A stretch of 64,000 bases of DNA. Origin: an uncultured Bacteroidales bacterium. GTDB taxonomy: Bacteria; Bacteroidota; Bacteroidia; Bacteroidales; P3. How positions within the stretch are numbered: the stretch's first letter is position 1; each line of letters opens with the position of its first letter. This document shows, piece after piece, positions 18,436-25,474 of the stretch. The DNA is taken from positions 22,504-86,503 of the forward strand of contig CAMVMF010000007.1 in the NCBI GenBank assembly GCA_947168515.1, given 5' to 3'. The position numbers were made by a program, and so were the translations under genes. The notes below the pieces were generated by a model. That model worked only from the letters and a program-made list of their open reading frames with translations. It was not told the origin of the DNA and did not search any database.

Positions 18436-19218
18436 TTACGCGTCTTGGGATGTCAAAAGGTTATCAATATCGTTGACAATCAATCCAGCCAATGCCGTGC
18501 CAAACATAATCGTCACATGTGACATAGTGCCGTTAATATGTTTTTGGGTGCCAAGCCCCAGAGGAGCGTCCTCGGGAACGGCATCACCTTTGTTTTCTCT
18601 CGGCAGCTCGGTACTATAGACACAAATGAATTTATGTGACGGATACTCTCCCATAGACTTAAATCTTTTCCGTAGCATTCGGGCCAACGGATCGCCTTTC
18701 ACCTCCCAGAATTCAGCTTTACTTACAGCAAATGGGTTGGTACGCAATGCTGCCCCCATGGAACTAAAGAACTTAATCCGGGGGTTCTCCTTCATCAATC
18801 GCGTGGCATGCAGAATAAGACTTATTTTGTCTTTCAAAGAGTCTATGGCATCCACTATATAGTCATACGACTCCAGACAGAACTCACCTGCATTCTCTTT
18901 ATTATACACTCTCTGCAGGGCAACGACATTGACATCGGGATTGATTTCAAGCAGGTGACTCTTCAGCGCATCCACCTTCACCATCCCCACCGTCTTGCTG
19001 GTTGCCATCAACTGGCGGTTCACATTGGTGATGCTCACCACATCACAATCCACAATCGTGATATGTTGCACCCCCGAACGTACTAGACTGTCAACACACC
19101 ACGAGCCCACCCCTCCAACACCAAACACTATCACCCTCACACGCCCTATACGGTCCATAAAGTCGCTTCCCATCAGCAGTTCTGTCCTACTGAAAATCCC
19201 ACTAACATTTTTAGTCAT
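18436..19218 (-). CDS. tcdA: tRNA threonylcarbamoyladenosine dehydratase (TcdA/CsdL, E1-like)
   Basis: A 260-residue ThiF/E1-like ATP-dependent enzyme with the nucleotide-binding VIVFGVGGVGSW, the Asp/Asn/Arg segment IVDCDVVSITNVNRQ and YIVDAIDSLKDKI. TcdA cyclises t6A37 of tRNA to ct6A. The frame stays open upstream to 19542, but the conserved N-terminus (FSRTELLMG) is reached from the ATG at 19218. The upstream extension also runs through a terminator and attachment sequence, so it is rejected. The gene was probably next to the tRNA-Val genes before the mobile element inserted. Confidence 0.88.
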   Translation of the reverse strand: MTKNVSGIFSRTELLMGSDFMDRIGRVRVIVFGVGGVGSWCVDSLVRSGVQHITIVDCDVVSITNVNRQLMATSKTVGMVKVDALKSHLLEINPDVNVVALQRVYNKENAGEFCLESYDYIVDAIDSLKDKISLILHATRLMKENPRIKFFSSMGAALRTNPFAVSKAEFWEVKGDPLARMLRKRFKSMGEYPSHKFICVYSTELPRENKGDAVPEDAPLGLGTQKHINGTMSHVTIMFGTALAGLIVNDIDNLLTSQDA

Positions 19219-19231
19219 ATTCTCTAGGTAT

Positions 19232-19263
19232 AAAAAAACACCTTCTGCATTTTGCCGAAGGTG
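19232..19263 (-). terminator. rho-independent terminator at the left end of the element
   Basis: On the minus strand CACCTTC (19257-19263) pairs with GAAGGTG (19239-19245), extended by an inner GC/GC pair, and is followed by a run of seven T. It lies 8 bases after the copied tRNA-Val 3' end and so looks like the original terminator of that tRNA. Confidence 0.85.
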
Positions 19264-19270
19264 CTTTAGA

Positions 19271-19285
19271 GTGGTCTGTGGCAGA
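19271..19285 (-). repeat. distal attachment-site copy (tRNA-Val 3' end remnant)
   Basis: The 15 bases TCTGCCACAGACCAC (minus strand) are identical to the end of tRNA-Val(CAC): T60, the 3' T-stem strand, the 3' acceptor strand, the discriminator and one further base. They are followed 8 bases later by a good terminator, as expected for the displaced original tRNA end. The flanking bases also make a perfect 9-bp inverted repeat (AGTGGTCTG/CAGACCACT) with a 3-base centre. Confidence 0.75.
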
Positions 19286-19347
19286 CCACTAAACATTGAT
19301 ATAAATAATTGTTTATCAGCATTTGCAGTCTCAAAAAATCTAACCAA

Positions 19348-19380
19348 GTAACAAACGGGAAACAAAATTGTACCTATCAA
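19348..19380. repeat. left copy of 33-bp direct repeat, probable integrase arm site
   Basis: It matches 25329-25361 at 29 of 33 positions in the same orientation. Each copy contains two tandem sub-units of the form GTAACAAAC/G-AACAAAA followed by TGTACCTAT. The position inside both element ends fits the arm-type binding sites of tyrosine recombinases. Confidence 0.7.
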
Positions 19381-19418
19381 GGCTTTCGGACTGCTGTTTT
19401 TCGCTCTCAAAAACATTG

Positions 19419-19426
19419 CAAAGATA
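19419..19426 (-). promoter_or_regulatory. outward-facing promoter -7 box at the element left end
   Basis: TATCTTTG on the minus strand, downstream of the antitoxin gene and pointing out of the element. A transcript would start near 19412 and end at the terminator at 19232, giving an RNA of about 180 bases with no good reading frame. Read-through would enter tcdA. Confidence 0.45.
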
Positions 19427-19451
19427 CATCTTTTTCTCAAAATGACACAAT

Positions 19452-19724
19452 CTATCGTGCCACCTTTACAATGTTCGTGCCAAGAGCCGATGAAATCAAC
19501 GCTATGGTTCGGCATGTGAAGTTGTGGTTTCCCCCAAGCCATTTTGTAACCTCGCTCGGCCGGTGTCCCGTCATCTTTGCCAACTGGCTTTTGGTTATTC
19601 CCTTTTGCTTCATCACGGCATCAATCTTGGCGGCTATTCCGTCCGTCAGTTCCGTTGTGGCTCTGTCAAGGGGTGTAATCTTTGCCAGTTCCTCTTTCAG
19701 TATGTCATCGTATATCTCTATCAT
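19452..19724 (-). CDS. HTH antitoxin (XRE/HigA-like)
   Basis: A 90-residue protein with an XRE-type helix-turn-helix in the C-terminal half (GITKSQLAKMTGHRPSEVTKW). The N-terminal half has an acidic helix (YDDILKEELAKITPLDR) that would bind the toxin. The start ATG overlaps the toxin TGA, so the two are coupled in the toxin-first order usual for higBA. It is intact although the toxin frame is interrupted. It could bind the inverted repeat at 20263-20278. Confidence 0.75.
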   Translation of the reverse strand: MIEIYDDILKEELAKITPLDRATTELTDGIAAKIDAVMKQKGITKSQLAKMTGHRPSEVTKWLGGNHNFTCRTIALISSALGTNIVKVAR

Positions 19725-20200
19725 AAGTCAAAATTTGCTTGTTCGATACCTGTTATTACTGTCTGCTCGATTGTTATTGTTCCGTCTCTTTGGGCTTGCA
19801 GCAACAGTTCGTCAAATTTTTGCAAGTCCATAACGTAGCCATAAAGTTCCTTGCTTTCCTCATAGGTTCGGGTGTCTTTTACACCGCCATTGCCCATTAT
19901 CAGTATCTGGTCGGATATGCGCAGACAATACAGCCGTAGTTAATGACTGTCTATTGCCAGTGCCGCTACCCTGTCAGCCATCTTGCCCTCCACTCTGAAA
20001 TAACGCTCCAACGCTCCGTTGGCAATAATCCTGTCAATGGCTCTAACTATGGCTTGGAAATCCTTGTTCAGCGTGGCATTGTCTCTGAACTTGCGAAGAA
20101 ACTCCCTAAACTCATTTTCTTCTTTGCCATCAAAGAAAATGGAGTAAAGCCCTACCTTATCGGACTGTCCTATTGTCTGTATGGTTGCCGTTTTGCCCAT
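19721..20200 (-). pseudogene. HigB/RelE-like toxin with in-frame stop codon
   Basis: The frame starts at ATG 20200 (MGKTATIQTIGQSDK) and runs 86 codons to a TAA at 19940-19942. It then continues without frameshift as LRLYCLRISDQILIMGNGG and on to a TGA that overlaps the antitoxin start. Joined across the stop, the 159-residue product has the layout of a RelE/HigB-like toxin: KMADRVAALAID, then the RLYCLRI and ILIMGNGGVK strands. The family usually has Lys or a similar residue at the interrupted place, so one AAA to TAA change would explain it. An ORF start at 20254 is less likely because the promoter box overlaps it. The toxin should be inactive unless the stop is read through. Confidence 0.75.
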
Positions 20201-20224
20201 AATGATATTGTCTGTTTTCGGATG

Positions 20225-20232
20225 CAAAGATA
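20225..20232 (-). promoter_or_regulatory. toxin-antitoxin promoter -7 box
   Basis: TATCTTTG on the minus strand, 25 bases before the toxin start at 20200. Confidence 0.55.
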
Positions 20233-20262
20233 TGAAATATAAATGATATGACAAAAAAATAT

Positions 20263-20278
20263 TTCACTTTTAAGTGAA
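20263..20278. promoter_or_regulatory. inverted repeat, probable antitoxin operator
   Basis: TTCACTTTTAAGTGAA is a perfect palindrome with 7-base arms, about 30 bases upstream of the -7 box, where an antitoxin would repress its own promoter. Confidence 0.5.
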
Positions 20279-20754
20279 TAATACACGGTGTCAGACACAT
20301 GCGGCCCCATGATGTAAGGGTTTGTTACGGTCTGTCGCCTTTTTGACTGCTAAAATTGCCACGATTTAAAGTTTTTTTCTCGCGCGAATACTCTATACCG
20401 CGCACTATAAATAACCCTATAAGATAATCTCTATAATAAGACCCTATAATAAGCTCTATATAGTTATACAAAAGTTCCCACACCCTATCACGCCTACTTC
20501 CACACTTCCTTGCACGGCAAAAACAAAAAGTTGTCCGCAAAAAACGGAAAAATTTTCCGAAAAATCTTCCATTCCTCCCACACCCCTTATGTGGTGTTCG
20601 ACTGCCCCATGCTCTCCGCCTTATTTCGGTATTCTCGCCCCCACGTCCCGCAATCGGAAACAACGTGCTGCAACGGCTCATTGCAGCCCCTCGGCACACC
20701 AGCCCACAAAAACAAAGAAAGCCCCTATTCGGGGCTGTTCTGTGCTTGTTGTGG
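20279..20754. other. non-coding AT-rich block with iterons and palindromes
   Basis: No supported gene; the Arg-rich frame at 20325-20699 has no protein-like features. It contains four CYCTATAATAAG-like units at about 20415, 20429, 20442 and 20454 (spacing 12-14 bases) and a perfect palindrome CGGAAAAATTTTCCG at 20545-20559. This arrangement could be a replication or transfer origin of the element. Confidence 0.5.
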
Positions 20755-21060
20755 CTATTCTGTCATTGGTGGCGGCTCTTCTCCTCCCACCAATGCCGCC
20801 AACCGTTCAACAAGCGGTCGGCTACGGTCGTTCCTTGCTGCCAAATCGGCACTCACGGCCTGTTGCTTGGGGATTACATACTGCATCAGCCTTTCGAGTA
20901 TCATTAGACGGTCTCTTGGCTCTAACGCTTGCAAGTCCTCTACTATCTGTTCTCTGTTATCGTCAATGACTGCCGCCAGCCACTGCCGCATGTCTTGCGT
21001 TATCTTGTTCGGTGTCCCCTTTGGTCTGCCGTTGGGGTTGTTCGTGTGTCCTTTTGCCAT
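20755..21060 (-). CDS. DUF5681-like protein with NPNGRPKGTPNK motif
   Basis: A 101-residue protein beginning MAKGHTNNPNGRPKGTPNK, a short basic motif found in DUF5681-type and phage small-terminase-like proteins. A helical region of about 60 residues follows (IVEDLQALEPRDRLMILERL). The motif probably binds DNA, but the role is unknown. It is the last gene of the five-gene leftward run and lies 12 bases after the 249-residue gene. Confidence 0.65.
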   Translation of the reverse strand: MAKGHTNNPNGRPKGTPNKITQDMRQWLAAVIDDNREQIVEDLQALEPRDRLMILERLMQYVIPKQQAVSADLAARNDRSRPLVERLAALVGGEEPPPMTE

Positions 21061-21072
21061 ATCGCTTTGTAT

Positions 21073-21822
21073 TTATTTGTTGTTTTCAACGTTTCGTCTT
21101 GCTGTCCTCATCATTCGCATCAGTTCATGCTTGCGTTGGGTCTTGGTGCCACGCTCTGCCATGTGCTGCGCCAACATGTCAAATGCCTGTTGTCGGTCTA
21201 TCCCTGCCAGCATGTAGCACCAGCCCCTACGCCCTTTCTGTGAGTAGGCGTGAAATGTGTCGTACCTCAACATCAAATCGTCCCGCATCCTCGCTGCATA
21301 CCTTGCAGGGTTCACCATGTATCGCAATATCCTTTCGTCACCATTGAATTGCTTGTCGGACAACTTCGCAAAGCCAGCCGCGCGGCAAAACACATACTCG
21401 TTGCTGGTGTCTTTGATTGTTGTACCGCCCCCTATGGTGTGGAGTGCCATCCAGCACAACATCAAAAGCCAGTCCCATTCTTTCATGCGGCCACTTTTGA
21501 AGTCGCTCTTATATTGCCAGTACATTTCAACCTGTATCGAGAAACAGACACGGGACAACTTGTTTCTATCCAAGAACTCATGCCCTTTTTGCTTGTGCTT
21601 TTGATACTCCTCTTCCGTCAGTCGCAAACCGTACACTTCTTCGACTTCTTCGGTGGTCGTACAATCTGCACACATAATGCCCTCGCACAACGTGAACACC
21701 CGTGCTGGCTCGTCCATCAGCCCCCGCCATGCTTCAATGGGTAGGTGGTAGTAAGCCACATTGTCATGTGCGTATATGTATCTGCTCAAACCCCCTCCTT
21801 TCCAAACATTAGATTGTACCAT
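21073..21822 (-). CDS. hypothetical element protein, 249 residues
   Basis: I do not recognise this protein. The frame opens at 22008, but most of that extension lies inside the VRR-NUC gene and looks non-protein-like, so I choose the ATG at 21822 (MVQSNVWKGGGLSRYIYAHDN), which overlaps the VRR-NUC end by 37 bases. It is soluble, with CADCTTTEEVEEVYGLRLTEEEY in the middle third and a basic C-terminal helix (TKTQRKHELMRMMRTARRN) that could bind nucleic acid. The context of HTH proteins and a nuclease suggests a role in element replication or regulation. Confidence 0.55.
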   Translation of the reverse strand: MVQSNVWKGGGLSRYIYAHDNVAYYHLPIEAWRGLMDEPARVFTLCEGIMCADCTTTEEVEEVYGLRLTEEEYQKHKQKGHEFLDRNKLSRVCFSIQVEMYWQYKSDFKSGRMKEWDWLLMLCWMALHTIGGGTTIKDTSNEYVFCRAAGFAKLSDKQFNGDERILRYMVNPARYAARMRDDLMLRYDTFHAYSQKGRRGWCYMLAGIDRQQAFDMLAQHMAERGTKTQRKHELMRMMRTARRNVENNK

Positions 21823-22247
21823 GATACAAACCCCTCGAAGTCCCTCGCCAAGTAGTACAGCCCACCTGCCCTCTCCACGTCTGCCTGGTATCTGCATTGT
21901 GCATCGCTCTGTCGGTCTTGTCCTATCTTCACTTCTATCTTCACTGAACGCCCGTTGATGGTTGCCGATATGTCGGCTGTCCCCACCGTCATGTGGGTTG
22001 TCCTCCATATAGTGTTGCCGTACACGTCCCGCTTCTTGGTGGGTATGCCCGTTGCGGCTATACGCTCCGCCTGTCCTCCGTGCAACTTGATGAAGTCAAT
22101 AATGCACCTCGTCAGCCCGTTGGCGGTGGTACTGTCGCTGCTGTAGCGTGACGGTGAGCCACTACGTTTGTACACCCACGGAAGTATACCGTCCTGCGTA
22201 CCTGTCACCAAGTCAATCATTAGTTGGTTGTCAATCTGCTGTGTCAT
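21786..22247 (-). CDS. VRR-NUC domain nuclease
   Basis: A 153-residue single-domain nuclease. The VRR-NUC core is present: GTADISATINGRSVKIEVKIG supplies the Asp and the ExK pair, shown here as GTADIS and KIEVKIG, and QDRQSDAQCRYQADVERAGG supplies the conserved Gln and helix. Stand-alone VRR-NUC proteins occur in phages and plasmids and cut branched DNA, possibly as Holliday-junction resolvases. It overlaps the HTH gene before it and the 249-residue gene after it, in a tight operon. Confidence 0.8.
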   Translation of the reverse strand: MTQQIDNQLMIDLVTGTQDGILPWVYKRSGSPSRYSSDSTTANGLTRCIIDFIKLHGGQAERIAATGIPTKKRDVYGNTIWRTTHMTVGTADISATINGRSVKIEVKIGQDRQSDAQCRYQADVERAGGLYYLARDFEGFVSWYNLMFGKEGV

Positions 22248-22485
22248 TCCCTCCTCCTTTCATCGTCAAGTTCTTCGAGATCCAATACATCTTGTATCGT
22301 GTGCCGTCACTGCGTTCTCGCCACTCGTCCTGCACGTCTGCGCCGCCCGCTATCCCGTCTCGGTAGTTCGCCCGCAATTCGCTAATGTACTTCCGTGCAT
22401 CGCCCGTGTGAGCCATTCGGTTGAGTTCAGTAGCGGTGAACCTGCCATTCTCTAACAATTGCTTGATACTTTCTTGCCGTTTCAT
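22231..22485 (-). CDS. small helix-turn-helix protein
   Basis: An 84-residue protein starting at ATG 22485 (MKRQESIKQLLENGRFTATELN). The N-terminal winged-helix-like pattern is followed by RKYISELRANY and a C-terminal strand pair DGTRYKMYWISK, as in small HTH proteins of Bacteroidota elements that control replication genes. The longer frame to 22578 overlaps the preceding gene and is not used. The start overlaps the stop of the excisionase-like gene (ATGA) behind a GGGGG-containing stretch. Confidence 0.65.
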   Translation of the reverse strand: MKRQESIKQLLENGRFTATELNRMAHTGDARKYISELRANYRDGIAGGADVQDEWRERSDGTRYKMYWISKNLTMKGGGNDTAD

Positions 22486-22787
22486 CGCACACCCCCTTTC
22501 CTCGGATGGTTCAGCACATAGGCCGCTGCCGCCTGTTCCAACTCTTGCTGGCTGCTCACCTTGTTTTGTAGCAACCACGCGTTGATGTCATCACGCTTAA
22601 AGAACAACATCTTTCCACCGCCTTTTGCAAAAGGTATTCGCCTTTCGTGTGTCAGTTTGTAGATGTAACCTTTCGACAAACCCGTGTACGCTGCCACATC
22701 GTCAATGTTGAACACGTCTTTTGCACCCATGAGGGATATTTGTTTTATCTCCTCTAACTTTGCCATGATTTCGATATTTTCGTTCAT
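22482..22787 (-). CDS. excisionase-like MerR-type HTH protein
   Basis: A 101-residue protein with the HTH_17 excisionase pattern: NIDDVAAYTGLSKGYIYKL followed by RRIPFAKGGGKMLFFKRDDINAWL. Such proteins direct excision or activate the next genes in integrative elements. It is the first gene of the five-gene run and lies about 105 bases behind a TACTTTTG promoter box. Confidence 0.75.
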   Translation of the reverse strand: MNENIEIMAKLEEIKQISLMGAKDVFNIDDVAAYTGLSKGYIYKLTHERRIPFAKGGGKMLFFKRDDINAWLLQNKVSSQQELEQAAAAYVLNHPRKGGVR

Positions 22788-22892
22788 GTCTTTTTTTTAT
22801 TTATTATGGCAATCTCTGCATCTGCAACTATGCGTATTGCCTTCGGATTTCTCACTTGCAGGGTTGCAGTCTCTGCCGCTTGAAATCGAGTG

Positions 22893-22900
22893 CAAAAGTA
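22893..22900 (-). promoter_or_regulatory. promoter -7 box of the HTH/VRR-NUC operon
   Basis: TACTTTTG on the minus strand, in an AT-rich stretch just after the hairpin at 22920-22947. Confidence 0.5.
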
Positions 22901-22919
22901 CAACAAAAGAAAAGAAAAA

Positions 22920-22947
22920 CACTTGCTATATCACTTGATAGCAAGTG
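22920..22947 (-). terminator. rho-independent terminator after the 376-residue gene
   Basis: Perfect 10-base arms CACTTGCTAT/ATAGCAAGTG with an 8-base loop are followed on the minus strand by TTTTTCTTTTCTTTT. It separates the integrase unit from the HTH operon and could also bind a regulator. Confidence 0.75.
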
Positions 22948-22977
22948 AATGTTATTAATTGATTGTTAGGTGTTTGT

Positions 22978-24108
22978 TTAGAATTTAATTGTAGCAAACA
23001 CTTTTATGATTACTCTACAATCTATATCATCATCATATTCTTTTGGTGGGGTGGGTTTATAAGATTGCAGACGGGTTTCGTCAAATAAATTCTCAAACAA
23101 CCCCCACGTTTTGAGAGGAAGCCCCATTCTTTTTTTTCTTAAGCCTAATACATCAATTGCATGGTCGGCAAAACATTTCAAACTATATTTGTTTTTCATC
23201 CACTTCCATTGTTTTCCCTCGTTCATCTCGATATACCCCAATTCGGCAAACTTGGCAAACATCGCCTTTGCCTTTGGTGTTTTTAGTCGTGGGTCTATTA
23301 CAAACGGCTTCACTCCCTCGACGGCATTATTACTCTCACCATTGTTATTGCCGTCCTGTATGGCTGCTGGCCGCTCATCATACAAACTCAACTCGCTGTC
23401 TAAATTCCCAACTTCCCCATGGCAACGGATGTACAGATTGACAGCTCGGACACTCAAATACAGTTCCTCGGCTGCTGCGCCAGCCCTCGCTTCCGCCAGC
23501 CTGCGCTCCTCTCGTCTGCTCTCGAATGCTGCTGGCAACCCCACTTTCTCCCAGTCCTTGCAGTACAACCGAATCACCTCTCTGTCCGATTGGGGAATAT
23601 CGCCATACCCTGCGTTCATCAACTCTCGGCACAGCCTGTATTCCTCCCTGTGATGATACCACTTGTAATAATAACCATCATCCATGTACACCCAACTTTC
23701 CATGAACACTACGCTGTCCCCCGCATTATAATTATCCGTCATATACGTACTCACGCCATCGGGGTTCGTTATACGCCACTTGCTACGAATAATTGTTAAG
23801 CGTCTCCACTCCTTACATTCCTTTTCTCTCCGTTCCCTCTGCTCCTCGTCCTCGTCCTCATATATGCCGAAATAGTCTGCCGCTTCTACAATATACCTCG
23901 CCAGGCCCCTTGACACATCCCCGCATCCCCCGCACCTCTCGGCAACCTCGAACAACTTCGGCTCGCTGCTCATCATCCGTTGGCGAAGATTGTTCAGGCC
24001 TGTACGTCTCTTTTGTTTGTCGTCTTCGCCCATCACTGCTTTTTCCAGTCTCTCAAATTCTGCCAATGTATTTGCGTTCATCATTCTGTCCTCCATATTA
24101 AAGTTCAT
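22978..24108 (-). CDS. hypothetical element protein, 376 residues
   Basis: I do not recognise this family. The start (24108, with alternatives a few codons further on) overlaps the integrase stop by about 10 bases, so it is translated with the integrase. It has a CGGCGD motif near residue 60, a strongly acidic-basic stretch (YEDEDEEQRERREKE), a Tyr/Trp-rich middle (YMDDGYYYKWYHHREEY) and a helical Arg/Ala region at about residues 200-220. The C-terminal 100 residues (FAKFAELGYIEMNEGKQW) look like a winged-helix-type module seen in Bacteroidota element proteins. A role in control of integration or replication is only an inference from position. Confidence 0.55.
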   Translation of the reverse strand: MNFNMEDRMMNANTLAEFERLEKAVMGEDDKQKRRTGLNNLRQRMMSSEPKLFEVAERCGGCGDVSRGLARYIVEAADYFGIYEDEDEEQRERREKECKEWRRLTIIRSKWRITNPDGVSTYMTDNYNAGDSVVFMESWVYMDDGYYYKWYHHREEYRLCRELMNAGYGDIPQSDREVIRLYCKDWEKVGLPAAFESRREERRLAEARAGAAAEELYLSVRAVNLYIRCHGEVGNLDSELSLYDERPAAIQDGNNNGESNNAVEGVKPFVIDPRLKTPKAKAMFAKFAELGYIEMNEGKQWKWMKNKYSLKCFADHAIDVLGLRKKRMGLPLKTWGLFENLFDETRLQSYKPTPPKEYDDDIDCRVIIKVFATIKF

Positions 24109-25270
24109 TCAACAGGTTCACCGCATCCACTTTCTTTTTATCCACTATCTTTGCATAAATCTGTGTTGTGGAGACTTCGGAATGTCCCAACAACTTGCTG
24201 ACGGTGTAGAGGTCTGCTCCCTTTGTCAGTAGGGTTGTGGCGTATGTGTGCCGTGCTGTATGCAGCGTTACGTTCTTCTCAATCCCTGCCCGCTTCGCCC
24301 ACAACTTCAATGTGCGGTTCATGGCTGGTTCGGTAGGCAGGTCGGCAAAGACAAGCCCGTCTGAGGGCATTTCCCCTCGTTGGGGTAGAAACTCCCGTGC
24401 CTTGACAGATAAGGGCAGATAGAGCGGTGTTTGCGTTTTCTGCTGACGTATGGCAACCGTCCACACCTCGCCCTGCGTGTCAATGTCAGCCCACCGCAAC
24501 GCCTTAACGTCCGATATGCGCAACCCGCAATAGCACATGAACAGATACGCCCTCCGTGTCCCATCGCTGGCGGTCGGTGTCGCTTCAAGCCGTTTCAGCT
24601 CCTCAATGCTGAGAAATGCCCTTGTGCTTTCGGGTACCTTGATTTTGTCCGCATCGGTCAGCCTGTCGCACGGGTTGGTGGTGATAAGCCCCTCTCGCTG
24701 TGCTTCGGCAAGGGCAAAGCGTAAGCACTGGTAACGCTTCTGTGCCGTGCTGGCCGCAAGGTGCTTGCCCGTGTTCTGCACCCGTTCTCCTATAACGTAC
24801 CCCGTGCGTAAGTATTCGATAAAGCCCAAGCAAAAGTTCTTGTCCACATCGGCCAGCCGCACTTTCTCGCCCGCATACTCTTTCAGTATGGCGATAGTGT
24901 TTTCAATCGTCCGTCCCCAAGTGTGGCGGTTGGCTGCGGTGCCGGCTCGCTGCCCTGCCCGCTCCGCACAATGCATCATCCAATCCGACAACAGGATTTT
25001 CGACAGCCCCACACGCTTCAATCCCGCTTCCTCGGCAATAATAGCCCTTGTGCGCTCTGCTTTGATTGCGTTGGCTGCATCCAGCGTTTCTACATTGTGG
25101 AGTTTATCGAAAGGTGTCTTTTCGGGGATGAGGTAGAGTTTCAGAAACTCATACTCCCTTTTTCCGTCCTTGTAATAGTCAAGGTACAACGACACATTCC
25201 CGTTTGATAGCATCTTCTCCCTCAAACGTACAGTTTCTTTCGCCTTGCTGGCGACTTTCTTTCTTGGCAT
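24098..25270 (-). CDS. tyrosine recombinase (site-specific integrase)
   Basis: A 390-residue integrase from ATG 25270. It has an N-terminal arm-binding domain (about 1-85), a SAM-like core-binding domain (about 90-200) and a catalytic domain with Arg251 (CGLRISDV), Lys278, His337-x-x-Arg340 (LHTARHTY), His363 (LLGHSEVSTTQ) and Tyr372, so the active site is complete. The longer frame from 25312 would start inside the promoter. It lies at the tRNA-proximal end of the element, as usual for tRNA-targeting integrases, and its promoter abuts the right 33-bp repeat, which suggests self-repression. Confidence 0.93.
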   Translation of the reverse strand: MPRKKVASKAKETVRLREKMLSNGNVSLYLDYYKDGKREYEFLKLYLIPEKTPFDKLHNVETLDAANAIKAERTRAIIAEEAGLKRVGLSKILLSDWMMHCAERAGQRAGTAANRHTWGRTIENTIAILKEYAGEKVRLADVDKNFCLGFIEYLRTGYVIGERVQNTGKHLAASTAQKRYQCLRFALAEAQREGLITTNPCDRLTDADKIKVPESTRAFLSIEELKRLEATPTASDGTRRAYLFMCYCGLRISDVKALRWADIDTQGEVWTVAIRQQKTQTPLYLPLSVKAREFLPQRGEMPSDGLVFADLPTEPAMNRTLKLWAKRAGIEKNVTLHTARHTYATTLLTKGADLYTVSKLLGHSEVSTTQIYAKIVDKKKVDAVNLLNEL

Positions 25271-25301
25271 ACTCGGTAAGATTAAATTTTGTTTCCGACT
25301 G

Positions 25302-25309
25302 CAAAGATA
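25302..25309 (-). promoter_or_regulatory. integrase promoter -7 box
   Basis: TATCTTTG on the minus strand, 31 bases before the integrase ATG. The -33 region falls in or beside the repeat at 25329-25361. Confidence 0.6.
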
Positions 25310-25328
25310 CAAACTTTTTTCAATTCGA

Positions 25329-25361
25329 GTAACAAACGAGTAACAAAAATGTACCTATAAA
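25329..25361. repeat. right copy of 33-bp direct repeat, probable integrase arm site
   Basis: Same orientation as 19348-19380 with four mismatches, with a tandem AGTAACAAA motif inside. It lies 114 bases from the tRNA-borne attachment copy. Confidence 0.7.
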
Positions 25362-25448
25362 CATCAAAACAAGGTAAAATACCCGTCAAATCGATATCCA
25401 CTGAAAATTAATGTATTAGCAATGAAAATCAATGCTTTATGGCAATAA

Positions 25449-25470
25449 AAAAGCCCCTTTGCAGGGGCCA
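25449..25470 (-). terminator. terminator after the tRNA-Val pair
   Basis: On the minus strand GCCCCT/AGGGGC arms with a short loop are followed by TTTTTTA. Because it lies on the element side of the attachment copy, it would have been brought in by the element in place of the original terminator at 19232-19263. Confidence 0.8.
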
Positions 25471-25474
25471 AATC

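Noticed and set aside
19219..19542. N-terminal extension of tcdA in the same open frame
   Set aside because: It passes through the terminator, the attachment remnant and the arm repeat, and the conserved TcdA N-terminus begins at ATG 19218.
20325..20699. 124-residue Arg-rich minus-strand frame in the element
   Set aside because: No domain or start context; it covers the iteron and palindrome block.
19348..25361. 33-bp repeats as the actual crossover sites
   Set aside because: Less likely than the tRNA-borne 15-bp repeat, because they have four mismatches and lie inside the tRNA copies; they fit arm sites better.
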